Positions 43,500 to 54,455 of a stretch of DNA of 64,000 bases are shown here, in pieces; the stretch's first letter is position 1; every line of letters begins with the position of its first letter. The position numbers and the translations under genes were made by a program. The notes beneath the pieces were generated by a model. It worked only from the letters and a program-made list of their open reading frames with translations, searched no databases and was not told the DNA's origin. Origin of the DNA: Scilla litardierei (taxonomy: Eukaryota; Streptophyta; Magnoliopsida; Asparagales; Asparagaceae). The DNA is taken from the NCBI GenBank assembly GCA_030789695.1, contig CM061136.1, positions 129,494,648 through 129,558,647 of the forward strand, read 5' to 3'.

Positions 43500-46400
43500 C
43501 AGGAAACTGCGATAGTATGATGTCGTATGACTCTCAAGTCGTCTCATGATCCGACAGTCCCCGCCATCGTACCAACACCTCTATGCCCCGTCCGCCCCCT
43601 CACGCCACACCTCCAAGACATCCCGGGGCTCCAGCAGCACTTCCAAATCTTCCGTTAGAGTAGGTGGTAAGGTGGATATAGCCACGTGATCTCATATAGC
43701 CCGCCTCAACTGTGATACGTGAAATACTAGATGCAATGTCGATCCTGGGGGGCAGATTCAACCTGTAAGCGACTGGGCCTATTTCGCTAAGATCTCGGCA
43801 GACCCATAAAAGCGAGCAGAAAGCTTTTCATTTCTCCTCCTAGCCAGGGATTTCTGTCTATATGGCATCAGCTTCAAATAAACATGATCTCCCACCTCAA
43901 AGTGAACTTCCCTGCGACGCACATCAGCCTTTGCCTTCATAATCTGTTGCGCCCTCGTAAGGTGCTTCTTCAACTCCTCCAAAATGTCACCTCTCTTGCT
44001 CAAGTACTGCTCCAACTGCGAAACTAGAGTTGCTCCCTTGTTTAGTGGACCAATGAAGGGGGCTCTCTCCAATACAAAATCCGGAATGGCGTAGTCTGGA
44101 CAGACGAGTGATAGGAAGTGTTGTACCAATATTCTGTCCAGGATAAGCACTTATGCCAACTCCTCGGACACTCGGAAGTAAAACGTCAGACGTACGTCTT
44201 GACACTCCTGTTGACGACCTCCGTCTGACCATCAATCTGGGGGTAATAGGCAGTACTCCTCCTCAAGGCGGTCCCCTGCACTCGGAACAGTTCCTTCCAG
44301 AACTGACTCATAAATACGGTATTTCGATCTGACACTATCGATGTGGGAAACCCATGTAAGCAAACCGCCTCCGGTATGAATGTCGTCGTCACCGTCACTA
44401 CCGTGTAAGGATGTCGTAATGCGATAAAATATGCATACTTGCTCAGACGGTCAACCACACCAGAATCACCGTGTAACCATCAGACTTCGGGAGCCCGTTA
44501 ATAAAATCCATACTAATGCACTCCCACGCCTGCTCTGTAAGAGCCAATGGCTGCAGTAGCCCTGCTAGAGCCATGGCAATGTACTTGTGACACTGGCATA
44601 TGTCACAACTGACAACCAGTCTCGCAATGTCTTTCTTCATACCCCGCCAAAAAAGCTCACTAGACATGCGCATGTATGTCTGTTGAATACCTGAATGCCC
44701 CCCAACTGCGCTTCCATGGAACTCCTGAAAAATCGAAGGAATATGCACCGAAGTCCGCGGTATCACCAATTGCCCCTGAAATAGTAATCTCCTCCCGTCA
44801 AGCGAATAACCGGGGTGATCAGCTGTCCCTTGGGTTAGATCCTCTCGTATCCTGTACAACTCCTCATCTGCATCAACCTCTTGCCACAACGGCTCCCAAT
44901 CCGTCAACAGTTGTACCGACAATGCTGCGACGCAAGCGATCTTCTCCCTACGTGAAAGAGCGTCCGCTGCCTTGTTCTCCAATCCGGATCGGTACTAAAT
45001 CTCAAACTTGGAGTCTATAAGTTTAGAAATCTACCTCGGGTGCTCCTCCACAACCAACTTCTGCTCTAGTAGGTACTTCAAGCTTTGATGATCCGTGCGT
45101 ACTATGAATTGTCGCCCCAATAGGTAGGACCGCCACTTCTGGATTGCTAATACAATCACCATCAACTCTCACTCATATACGGACTTCAGTCTAGCCCGCG
45201 CTGACATGACCTGGCTGAAATAGGCTATTGGTCGATGCTCCTGCATCAGTACTGCCCCCAAGCCGTACCTCGAGGCGTCAGTCTCCACCATAAAGGCCTT
45301 GCTGAAGTCCGTAATGCTAACACAGGAACAATGGTCATCGCTCGCTTTAACACCTCAAACGCCTTCGTGGCCTCCTCATTCCATTGAAAACTGTCCTTTA
45401 ATTGCTCCGTTAACGGCCAGGCGATAGTACTGTACCCCTGCACAAATCTATGGTGGTACCCCCTTAGGCCCAAGAACCCCCTCGAAGCACGCACCGTCGT
45501 CGACTGTGGCCAATCTAGCATCACCTCTACCTTTGCTCTGTCAGTTGCCACTCCTTCCGCCGAAACGACATGACACAAATACTCCACCTTCGGCTGCGCA
45601 AATGCACATTTCTTCTTGTTTGCATACAACTGGTGAGCATGCAACTCCTGTAAAACTGTCTCTAAATCCCGCAGATGCTCCTCCACTGACCGACTATACA
45701 CTAGAATGTCGTCGAAAACACCAAAACAAACTTCCTCAAATATGGCTTGAAAATCTTGTTCATCGGTGCCTGGAAAGTGGCTGATGCATTTGTCAGCCCA
45801 AAGGGCATGACTAGGAACTTGTAATGTTGTCCCTTATGAGTCCGTAAGGCTGTCTTTGAAATGTACTCAGCCTTCGTTCTGATTTGGTGGTACCCCGACT
45901 TCAGGTCAATTTTCGAAAAGACTGCCGCTCCATGTAACTCATCCAGTAGCTCATTTATCACCAGTATCGAAAACTTGTCAGGCATAGTCTCCTTATTGAG
46001 GGCACAATATCCACACAAAACCTCCAGCTGTCGTCCTTCTTTACCCGTAGTACCGGATTGGAAAAAGGACCAACACTAGGTTGTATCACCCCCGCCTATA
46101 GCATCTCCCGTATGAGCCTCTCAATCTCATCCTTCTGTATGTGAAGGTACCTGTACGGGCGCATACTAACTGACGACCCTTCCTCACACAAAACAATAGC
46201 ATATGTGTGATCTCGCTGAGCAGGCAGCCCCTGTGGCATCTGGAATACGTGCTCAAAACTATCCAACAACTCCCCCACCTCTGCGGGTACTATTTGCTCC
46301 TCTGCTACTGCTCCCAACTCCTGGTATTGCACCATAAAGCCTTCCCCTCCCTCAAGCATTGTCCACGCTATGGACCTGAGGGACACTGCACAACAAATAG

Positions 46401-46794
46401 GCTAGGGTCGCCCAACAGCACCCCCGTTCTGCCCTCCTCCTGGTACTCCATCTGGAGTAACTTCTAGTTGAACTTGGTGTCGCCCAACTTCTTTAGCCAT
46501 TACATGCCCAACACTACATCAACCTTCCCCAACTCCAGGGGTAAAAATTCTCCACTATCTGAGCCACATGCACGATCAATATCACTCCTCGGTAGACCCC
46601 CTGCTCTCTTCTCTTTGACCCGTGTCTAAAATCATCCCAAGTGTCGTTGTATCGCTAAGCTGTAGCTCCTGCTGCTCCACCACCTTCTGCGAAATAAAAT
46701 TGTGAGTCGCCCCAGTGTCTACAAGCACTGTAACCTCCTGAGCTGTCACACTCCCTACCAACTTCATGGTATGATATGAAGTGAATCGCACCAC
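43500..46794 (-). pseudogene. pol pseudogene of the chromovirus (PR-RT-RH-IN-chromodomain)
   Basis: Protease: VLVDTGATHNFIS (about 46670-46710). Reverse transcriptase: [24 protein letters not shown] and FDDILVYS, with a frameshift just before FDD at about 45700. RNase [10 protein letters not shown] and AADALSRREK. Integrase: the HHCC zinc region (VGGHSGIQQTYMRM...CDICQCHK), [21 protein letters not shown] and DGQTEVVNR, which carry the D-D-E residues. C-terminal: HVYLKLMPYRQ, then a decayed chromodomain (about 43500-43600, with VRWRGLSDHE..WE in one frame). Stops occur between RNase H and integrase and at 46096. The reaction in a live copy would be reverse transcription and integration. Confidence 0.85.
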
Positions 46795-46836
46795 GGAGTT
46801 GACAGAAATCTCGGCTGCGTCTAGATGTGAATGCTG

Positions 46837-48528
46837 CTATGTCTCATCCTCGCCTCCGCCAAGTATCACTACTTCCTCCTCTTCCTCATCTCCCGCAACC
46901 TCCAACTGCATAGCCTTCCCTGCACATCGGTGCCCATGTGTTAATCTCTCGTCACACATAAAGCAAAGGCCTTTAGCACTTCGCTCACTCATCTCTACCT
47001 CTGTCATGCGGCAAGTCTGTCCTCTGAGCCTTGTCTCCGTCGCCTCTACCTTGGACATCGATGGAGCCCCTACAGGGGTCTTGGGTGCCGCAGTAGGTGC
47101 TGGACTGCGGAAGGTTGTTTCCCCAAGCCCCCATAGACTTCCTCTCTTCAGCCAACCTGTCCTCCACTCGCAGTGCCACCCGCATCATGGCAGATAATTC
47201 CTGAGGGTCCTGAACCCTAAGCACAGGCTTCAGCCTCTTCAAGAAGTTTCCCTCCATTGATTCGGCAGATACACCCTCCACTCGACTCGAGAATCTATCA
47301 AACTTTTCTATATATTCCCGCAGCAATCCATCCTGCCTCAAGGCATATAACTACTCAAATAGTCCTCCATGAATTTCCGAAAATCTCTCCATGAGACACT
47401 CGGTCAACTCTCTCCAAGTCCGTATGGACATCTACTTCTGGGTCCATATGTACCAAGATAGTGTTTCGCCTTCGAACCTTAGTGCTACTGCACTCAGTCT
47501 CTCTGCCTCAGTGAAGCCTGCGACGTCAAAATATCTTTCAATCTGGTACAATCACCCATCCCATCAAAGAGGGGTGCCTTCAGCTTCATCATCTTATTTT
47601 CTGGATTGATATCACCTTGTGGTGGCCCCTCCCGGTTCCCCGACAGGCGTCTTTGATAAGGAGGCTCCTTAACCCGCCACGGTGCCTCAAGTCGCTGCCT
47701 ATCGTATCCTCGATCTCCTCCCTTGGACCTCTCATTGGTGAGTTCTCCTACATCTTCACATTCTTCCTCCTGATCCAGACGCATCCCCTGCTCACGCTAA
47801 GGCTCCCATTGGAGCCGCCCCCGTTCGCCGCCCCCCCAACTGAGGCTGATCGAACCCTGCACCCCCAGGTGAGGCTGCCCACCTTTGTCGCCCCCAAGGG
47901 GGCGGATTACCTCCCGCGGCCCCCAGATGGGGCCGCCAGCCATCGACGCTCCCCCAAGGGGCAGAAATCCTCTCGGCCCCCAGGTGGGGCCGTCCAGGTG
48001 GGGCCGCCCGCCCTTCGCCCCCCCCCACAGGGGGCGGAAAACCTCCCGCGGCCCCCTGTTGGGGCCGCCAACCATCGACGCCCCCAGGGGCAGAAACCCT
48101 CCTGCGGCCCCCAGGTGGGGCCGCCCGCCTTTGCCGCCCCCAGATGGGCTAAACGCCTCACGCGCCCACAGGCAGGGCCGTCTGCCCTCGTCGACGTCAG
48201 AGAGAAGCAGATCCACTTTGCCGACACCCTGGTTCTTCTCATGACACCCCGAATTTGTCTGAGAAACCCGATCAGATGATCCCGACGTTTTCGGATCTGG
48301 GTCTCTTTAGAAAAATTGTTGTTGAAGCATCTTCACCATCTCAGCAAAACCTTCTTTCATTTCCTTGGAACTTTGCTCAGACATCCTCTTCATGTTCGCC
48401 TCCAATGACGCGTTCAGATCTGTCTTCAACTCAACCTTTAGGTCGGTCATCTCCTTCCTCGGCCCCAAGATCTCCGCATCGAGTCGTTTCTCCAGAGTTT
48501 TTGCTGCAGCTGCTCGCGTGTTCGTCAT
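46837..48528 (-). pseudogene. gag pseudogene of the chromovirus
   Basis: MTNTRAAAAKTLEKRLDAEI opens a coiled-coil N-terminus of about 73 residues, ended by a stop at 48307. The same frame continues through a Gly/Pro/Trp-rich tract encoded by GC-rich repeats (47800-48180). The gag core appears in pieces: KAPLFDGMGD, WRELTECL, then REYIEKFDRFSSRVEGVSAE and LKRLKPVLR. The zinc knuckle CFMCDERLTHGHRC is at about 46925-46970. At least three stops or frame changes are needed to connect these. Confidence 0.8.
47800..48180. repeat. GC-rich minisatellite in the chromovirus gag
   Basis: About six imperfect units of roughly 55-60 bp, each with CCCCCAGGTGGGGCCGCC or a close variant, and GGGGCAGAAACCCTCC-type segments. 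Encoded residues repeat as GGRP-LGAA-GGF-PLG. The unit size resembles that in the gag-only element. Confidence 0.8.
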
Positions 48529-48538
48529 GGGATCGAGT

Positions 48539-48550
48539 ACTCTGATACCA
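48539..48550 (-). other. Primer binding site, initiator tRNA-Met type
   Basis: The minus strand reads TGGTATCAGAGT, one mismatch to the initiator tRNA-Met complement, three bases after the LTR. Confidence 0.8.
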
Positions 48551-48553
48551 AAA

Positions 48554-48974
48554 TGATGTGATCCGCTCAAATAAAGAGGGTAATTTCATATTTGTGGCAA
48601 AAGAAGAAGAAATTTAATAGTGGAATATAAAGAGTACTTGTATTGAAGATAAATCGAGATCCTTTTCTGGAGTGGATCTCTCCCCAACTTGTATTAATGG
48701 AACAAGTCTAATCCACAAGAACCCTAACGATATTTCTCTTCAATTTCAAATAATCGATAGACCAAAGCTAGGGCTGGCTCGTAGGCTTAAACCCCCTCCT
48801 AATCAGCTTCATAATAAAAGACTCATATGCCTCTCTAGTTACTAAACCCACTACTAAAGAAATAAGCCAGGAGAAATAAGTCACACATCGAGTCAAATAG
48901 GGTCCGAGCCCACGTCTTGACCAGCGCCTCGTGCCGCGCGTCGCCTCCGCCTCACATAGACCCGGATCGCATCA
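48554..48974 (-). repeat. 5' LTR of the 5.9-kb chromovirus
   Basis: 421 bp, TGATGTGATCCGC (plus strand) to GGATCGCATCA, bordered by GGACC on the outside and the primer site on the inside. Confidence 0.9.
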
Positions 48975-48979
48975 GGACC

Positions 48980-50629
48980 ATTAGGAAGGAACTGCAATTG
49001 GTGACGGTGAAATAAACATTGCATGGGAAGGAGTCTAGTTTGTCGAAGCCTTTGCTGATTGGTAGAAGACTGAACCCTGATCATGATTAACTTTCTTGCC
49101 AACTCTCAGGGGAACTTGATCTAAAGCTATCCTGATGCAGATCTGATATGTAACCTATTTCGAGAGCTTATATGGATTTTGGTGCTGACGAGTGAACCCA
49201 TGAGATTTTTTCATAGCAATGTTACGAACAGGTCTTTTCTCAACGGGTTTTGTAACAACCACTTTATGCCCCGAGTCAGCTGGAAGAATGGATGGAGAGT
49301 TTCTATATTGATGGTTCTTCCATATATAATAGAGTGAACTTAATGAAGTTTCATTTTTTTTTGCTCGTTATTGCCATGGCTAGAAGTCTTTCTGGGCCAT
49401 CCACAAGGATATGAATGGAGGCTTATGGCCTTCCACTCTCCTTAGAAGAGCATGCTTTAAAGAACATTGGGTTAGCTGATAGCCTGCTATGGGTGTTGAT
49501 AGAATTAACCAGCAAATGTCCATGTAGTAGATTGGAGGATGTAGAAGAGAATATTTTACTATGTTTAAGAAAGAATATCTATCTTGATTGTCAACTTTTC
49601 TGTTTAAAGGCTAAAGCAATCGGGTTGTGGGCTATTAAGATGATGGACAGACTTAGCACCTCCCCTCCCATGGGAATTAGGGCCATGTGGAAAGGCCCCC
49701 ATACCAAACTACTTTTCAAAGGCTAAAGCAAACGAGTTGGGGCGACCAAGCTGTATGAAACAAACATACTAAACACCTTCTTTTACATGTGACTTTGGGC
49801 GAAAAGTCATAGACTATACATGAGGCACTTGGAAAGATAGAGTTAATGTGCATAAGTATGGACATTTTAAGTGTCAATGTGGGTTTGAACCAGTGACACT
49901 TGAACATGGTGTTTCTAAACCATGGCAGGAGACCACTTTAGCCAAAGGTGTAAGTTCATCTCTAAAAACATCAACATTCATCTCTAAGAACAGAAAAAAG
50001 AACACATTAACATGCTTTATGGTACTCATGTACTCATCTGTATTAATGGCCAACACCCATCTATAAGAACATCAAACAGGGCACATTAACATGCTTAATT
50101 GTACTCATTTACACTTCTGTGCCAATGGCCTTTTTCTTCCTGTTTTGAGTTTGGTCGGGAATGACCTGACTCAAATTTGTCTATCTACATTCCAATGATC
50201 AATAAAGTCCTCCTCTTTTGTCTTTTTGAACAAGACAAAATGTTAAGTGCCATATGACCAGTGACTCCCATTAATTTGGGCTTGAACCGCTCTTTATAAT
50301 ATTAAATCTAAAAAGTAGATTAAAAACCTTTCCTGCTTTAAATTTTCTTTAGAAACAGTGCACCCATCATTATTTTGTTCTGCACTTCACTGAAATTATA
50401 AAATTGGAATGTTATTAATGGTGGGAAAGGTATAACTAGGACCTTTTACCAGTTAAGACAAACGCTATTTTTGAAACCTTTTTATTTATAAAAAAAATGT
50501 TAGGACATCGTAGATTAAGTTGCACTACTTGTTCTTGATGAGGTTACCCTTTCTATAATAAAGGCAAGCACACACCCCCACTTATGATTTCCCTAAGTAT
50601 GGCAGGATTATATCCACCGAGTTTATATC
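48980..50629. other. Stretch without recognised genes
   Basis: AT-moderate sequence. ORFs such as 49415-49726 have no recognisable motif. GTGGGTTTGAACCAGTGACACT at about 49879 resembles an RNA polymerase III box B, but no box A is seen at a proper distance. Confidence 0.4.
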
Positions 50630-51330
50630 TAACAATCTATCATTATTAAAGATGATAAATAATAATGGTTCTTGTCCTTCATAAAAGGAAAGTAATAATA
50701 CACTTTGATAAGAAGAAACCGCATTACTAATTATGAATGAAACATGGGATTCGTAAAAGGCTGAGGCGCTGAGCTGGGTGAAACGGAAGATGGGGGAAAC
50801 GGAAGATGGGACACCGTCGCCCGTCGAAGATGGGACACTGGACATTGACTGCCACCGGAGATAGGGAAAACGGGAGAATCGTCGAATCAAAAAAGTGGAG
50901 AGGGAAAAGGTCGAAGAGACTCAAGTCAAAGGAAACCCCTAGAATCCTAAATTCCTAATACGAAATCGAATCATTAGTAGTGTTTTAATTTTGTTTTATT
51001 TAATTTTATATTTTTAGTGATTGTAATTGTAAATAAAGGTCCCGGTATTCTTTTTATAAAATATGCAATATGGGTTTATATGTAATTTACTCTATAAAAA
51101 TAATGTATTACTATTAAAATGACCGTGTATGGCTACCCGCGGGTATGGATATATAATATCCATACCCGTCCAGTTTTACCCACAGGTAAAAGAGGGTACA
51201 CATTTCAATACCCACATTAAAATAGAGTACACATTTCAATACTCGTGGGTATAAAAATCTACAAATACACGTACCCGAACAGACAAATATCCGCGGGTAT
51301 CCATTCCGTGGATGGAATTGTCATCCCAAA
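50630..51330 (-). mobile_element. hAT 5'-end fragment, second copy of 30285-30920
   Basis: Matches the hAT promoter end at 30285-30920 in the same orientation: ATAAATAATAATGGTTC, GAGCTGGGTGAAACGG, TTTTATATTTTTAGTG, CGCGGGTATGGATATATAAT. It ends at GGAATTGTCATCCCA, the hAT terminus, directly beside LINE sequence. There is no transposase here, so it is an end fragment or a deletion derivative. Confidence 0.65.
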
Positions 51331-51404
51331 CTTCAACCATTTTGCTTTGATTCTATAATTATTGTCATCCCAAACTTCAACCATTTTGCTTTGATTCTAT
51401 AATT
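51317..51404. repeat. 44-bp direct duplication at the hAT/LINE junction
   Basis: ATTGTCATCCCAAACTTCAA and the next 24 bases occur twice in a row (51317 and 51361). The unit spans the boundary between the hAT terminus and the LINE, so it was duplicated after the hAT end was there. Confidence 0.85.
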
Positions 51405-51704
51405 AATCTTTCTTAATCATTGCATCCTCCTAGATAACTGACCCAAGATATCAAAAGCACTTGCTCGATTCTATGATCTTTATGTCTCACTCTACTAAAC
51501 TCACATTCCATTCACTCGATATTAGTCTTAATAAGTCTAAATCTCCGAGTCTCTAATGTCTATCTCCAATGTTCTAACTTGACATTGTACGTCATTTTTG
51601 GTCTCATCTATCAAAATAATATCATCTGCAAATAACATACGCCAAACCATATCATCTTAAATATGCCTAGTGATGTGATTAATCATTATAGCAAAAAATA
51701 TTAG
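51405..51704 (-). pseudogene. RTE-like LINE reverse transcriptase, downstream half
   Basis: Minus-strand frames read NHITRHI, then MLFADDIILI (the catalytic FADD box, about 51625-51655), RTLEIDIRDSEI and MECEFS-like pieces, and YRIKAKWLKF: the second half of a plant LINE reverse transcriptase, broken by stops. The piece begins exactly at the left border of the 7.36-kb gypsy element; the upstream half resumes at 59067 on the other side. Confidence 0.75.
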
Positions 51705-51736
51705 TGTCATACCCCGCAACCCAGGGTCGCATCATG
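51705..51736 (+). repeat. 32-bp terminal inverted repeat, left
   Basis: TGTCATACCCCGCAACC followed by CAGGGTCGCATCATG. Its inverted partner is at 59035-59066. Confidence 0.85.
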
Positions 51737-54376
51737 TTTTGCAAAGGAATAACATGTCTTGTAGTTAATCAGTAAAAACAATCTAGACAAGCATATATGC
51801 ATCAAAATGCTTAACAAAAATTTTCATTTATATATATGTGTATGTGTGTGTGTGTGTTTGCAAGTTTACAAAATGGTATACATCGTATCCACATACCAAC
51901 AAAAGTAGAACCGACACGATCATATGATTACATACACTATCTCTAAGTCAAAAGTCAACGGTCTCTACCGCAAAGTCTGAGTGCTCAAACACCAGCGCAT
52001 CATCTGTCTCTGACTCCACACCTGGTGGTACAACAACAATTAAGACCCACCAGATAAATCACAATGATTCTATAATTTTGGAATTTAAAATATGTGAACA
52101 TGTATAAACACTAACTAGGAACGGGAACTGGGAACGTAACAGATTAATTAATATTTCTATTAATATTTCTTATCTGACTTGCATTGGAATTTAAGATAAA
52201 CATGCAATTCAATGAAGATGTAAAGTGATACAACATGGTCGTATCAATTTAAACCAAACCTAGGCTGTGAATCATATTGGAGAGTACAGAAGCAACCAAG
52301 GAGTCCCTCAGTACCACAGAGGCGCTCATTCGGGCTAGGCCCAAAGTAGGAACTGTAGGAAAAATGAGTCCAGAAGTACCAACGTGGAACTCATTAATTA
52401 AGTACGTGTACACTAGGGGTCAGACCCTGATTCATGAAGTGACCATGGCCGGAAACAACCTGATGCGGTCAAGTCATTAGGAGCGTGGCTCCAGTCACTC
52501 CTGCACTCTCACTAATATGATTTACCCCAAAACCCAATGAGTCTGAAGTGCCAAGTGTAAGTCAAATGTACATCTCTCCGTGCCTCAATAATATGATACA
52601 TATGTAATTCTAAATTAATGTTATTTTAAAACATGGTGTCTAAATTAAAGCTTGAATTAAATTTAAGGACACATTGAAATTAATTCATATATCGGTGTGC
52701 TATGCCATTCCAATTTCAATCATATTTCCAACATTCTATTTCACTGACATTTCAAATTCATTTTCATTTCCATAACACACCCAACATATCAATTAATCTC
52801 AATGTCATGGACCACTATGCAAGAATTATACTACGATTATCTATGGAACATGTAGCAGATAATGACGGGAAATATGTAACATTTAGCATGTGATAGATGT
52901 GCAATAAATTAAACATCTAACCATGGAGCATATTTATGTGACAGTAAGCAGGATATTCTAACAGAATAGATAAACTAAAATTGAAATATAAATAATTTGA
53001 GCTAACCTGCATGTCGATGTAACGATCGGTGTCGCACCCTTGGGAGACATGGGAAGATTGGATAATGTGGGAAGGACAATCTGGTGATCTCAGATAACTT
53101 TCATTATCGATCATTTTCAGGACTTAACCATGTATTCATGGTTTTATATGATCCTTCAAGCAGTGTTTTTTGATCCCAATCCTTCAAGCAGTGTTTTATG
53201 ATCCCACTGGTAGAAACTAAGATCTTCAGGCAATAGTATTGCCTGGTGTATGATCTGACAGGCAGTAATTTCCAAACTTTTCCAACGGTCTTTAGAGACC
53301 AAACCCTCATCTTCAATCATCGGGCATTTCTAAATCAATTTCTGACATGTAAGACAAGGCCTATGTATTCCCACACCAACCTACGGCCTTTGCCAAGCCT
53401 CAAATCTAGTCAAAATTATCAACTACAGCTATTTTCCGAAATGACGGCATCGAAAAATCCCAAATAGTCATGACATGGGGGAAATCCCTTTGGTCAGTCA
53501 CAATTTAGGGCATGGTGCCCAATTTCAGTCATAATCGGGTCAAGGAACGCACTGCGAAGGCTCTGGGGCCATTAGTCACGGCAGACGAGAGGGGAACGCC
53601 TGACAGTCCAAATGAGGGGAGGAAATCCCCAAGAAACAGCACGCATGCAAGGCAAAAAGCCTCAACTGGTCACGCCCAAGAGCGAGATCCCTGGACAGTC
53701 GCAGTGAATGTAAAAGGGGCTGCAGCAGGGTCGCCGCCATGCCCGGAGCTCAGAAAACATCATCGCAGTATAAGGGAATGAGATCACAAATTTTAAAAAT
53801 CAAAATTAGAGAATCAAAGTGATTTTACCAGAAATTGTGAACTATGGGAAAGAACTGAAGATAAATCCCAACTCTAGAACAAGGTTCGAGTTCAAATCCA
53901 GAAGAAAAACCCGAAATTTTTCGAAACTAAACTCAGTTTTGAAAACTAAAACACTAAGCTCAATTGAGCTTAAATAGAGGAAAGAGTGGACCTAAGATAG
54001 ATGGAGAGAGGCTATGAGCAGCCATGAGGATGATCGGCCTCGAATCGAGGGGAGAACGCATCGAAACCCAAGGATTTCGGGCGCAGTGGAGACGTGAGGC
54101 CATGCCACGTGCTTCATGATGTGGAGCGAGGAGAGCTTCCTTCATGTCGAAGGATCGACGCGAGGGAGAAAGAGAGAAGAGGCGGCAAAAAAAATTTTGG
54201 CAGCACTTTGCGTTCGAGGGAGAGAGATCGCGAGCGAGTGGGGGAGAAGAGAGAGCGTAAGTGGGGGGCTGTGGGCCTCTGAGTTGGGCCGGGGAAACAA
54301 ACAACAAAAAAAGAAGGAAAAGGGGAAAAAAGAAAGAGAAAGGGGATAATGGACCGAGCCCTGTTGGACTTTTACA
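51705..54376 (-). repeat. Putative 3' LTR of the Tekay-like element
   Basis: In the minus direction it starts TGTAAAAGTCCAACAGGG after the tract GGACGGAATTTTTTGTAAGA, matching the usual Del/Tekay pol-LTR junction (GAGGACGAAATTT..). It has a CTATTTAAG box near 53970-53978 and ends GGTTGCGGGGTATGACA at 51705. With no 5' LTR to compare, its start is inferred from the junction motif only. Confidence 0.5.
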
Positions 54377-54455
54377 TTCTACACTCTTACAAAAAATTCC
54401 GTCCTCAGAATAACAAAAAAAACTAAGATACAACAAACAAATAGGAAAAACGCTC

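Larger units (their letters stand above)
43029..48974 (-). mobile_element. 5.9-kb chromovirus-type Ty3/gypsy element, nearly complete
   Basis: LTRs at 48554-48974 (5') and 43029-43466 (3'), perfect target duplication GGACC (43024-43028, 48975-48979), primer site at 48539-48550, purine tract TTTTGGGGGAGTGA (43467-43480, minus). In between come gag, aspartic protease, reverse transcriptase, RNase H, integrase and a C-terminal chromodomain-like segment in the usual Ty3 order. Several stops and frameshifts inactivate it. The zinc knuckle (CFMCDERLTHGHRC) and chromodomain end point to a plant chromovirus, perhaps Reina-like. Confidence 0.9.

Noticed and set aside
42960..49100. Host exon split by the 5.9-kb chromovirus (frame reading QLQFLPNGP then WQHLRLLQ on the minus strand)
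   Set aside because: The joined frame is open only briefly and resembles no domain I know; too weak to list.
49879..49900. Box B-like GGTTTGAACCAGTG as a SINE or tRNA gene
   Set aside because: No box A at a suitable distance and no tRNA fold visible.
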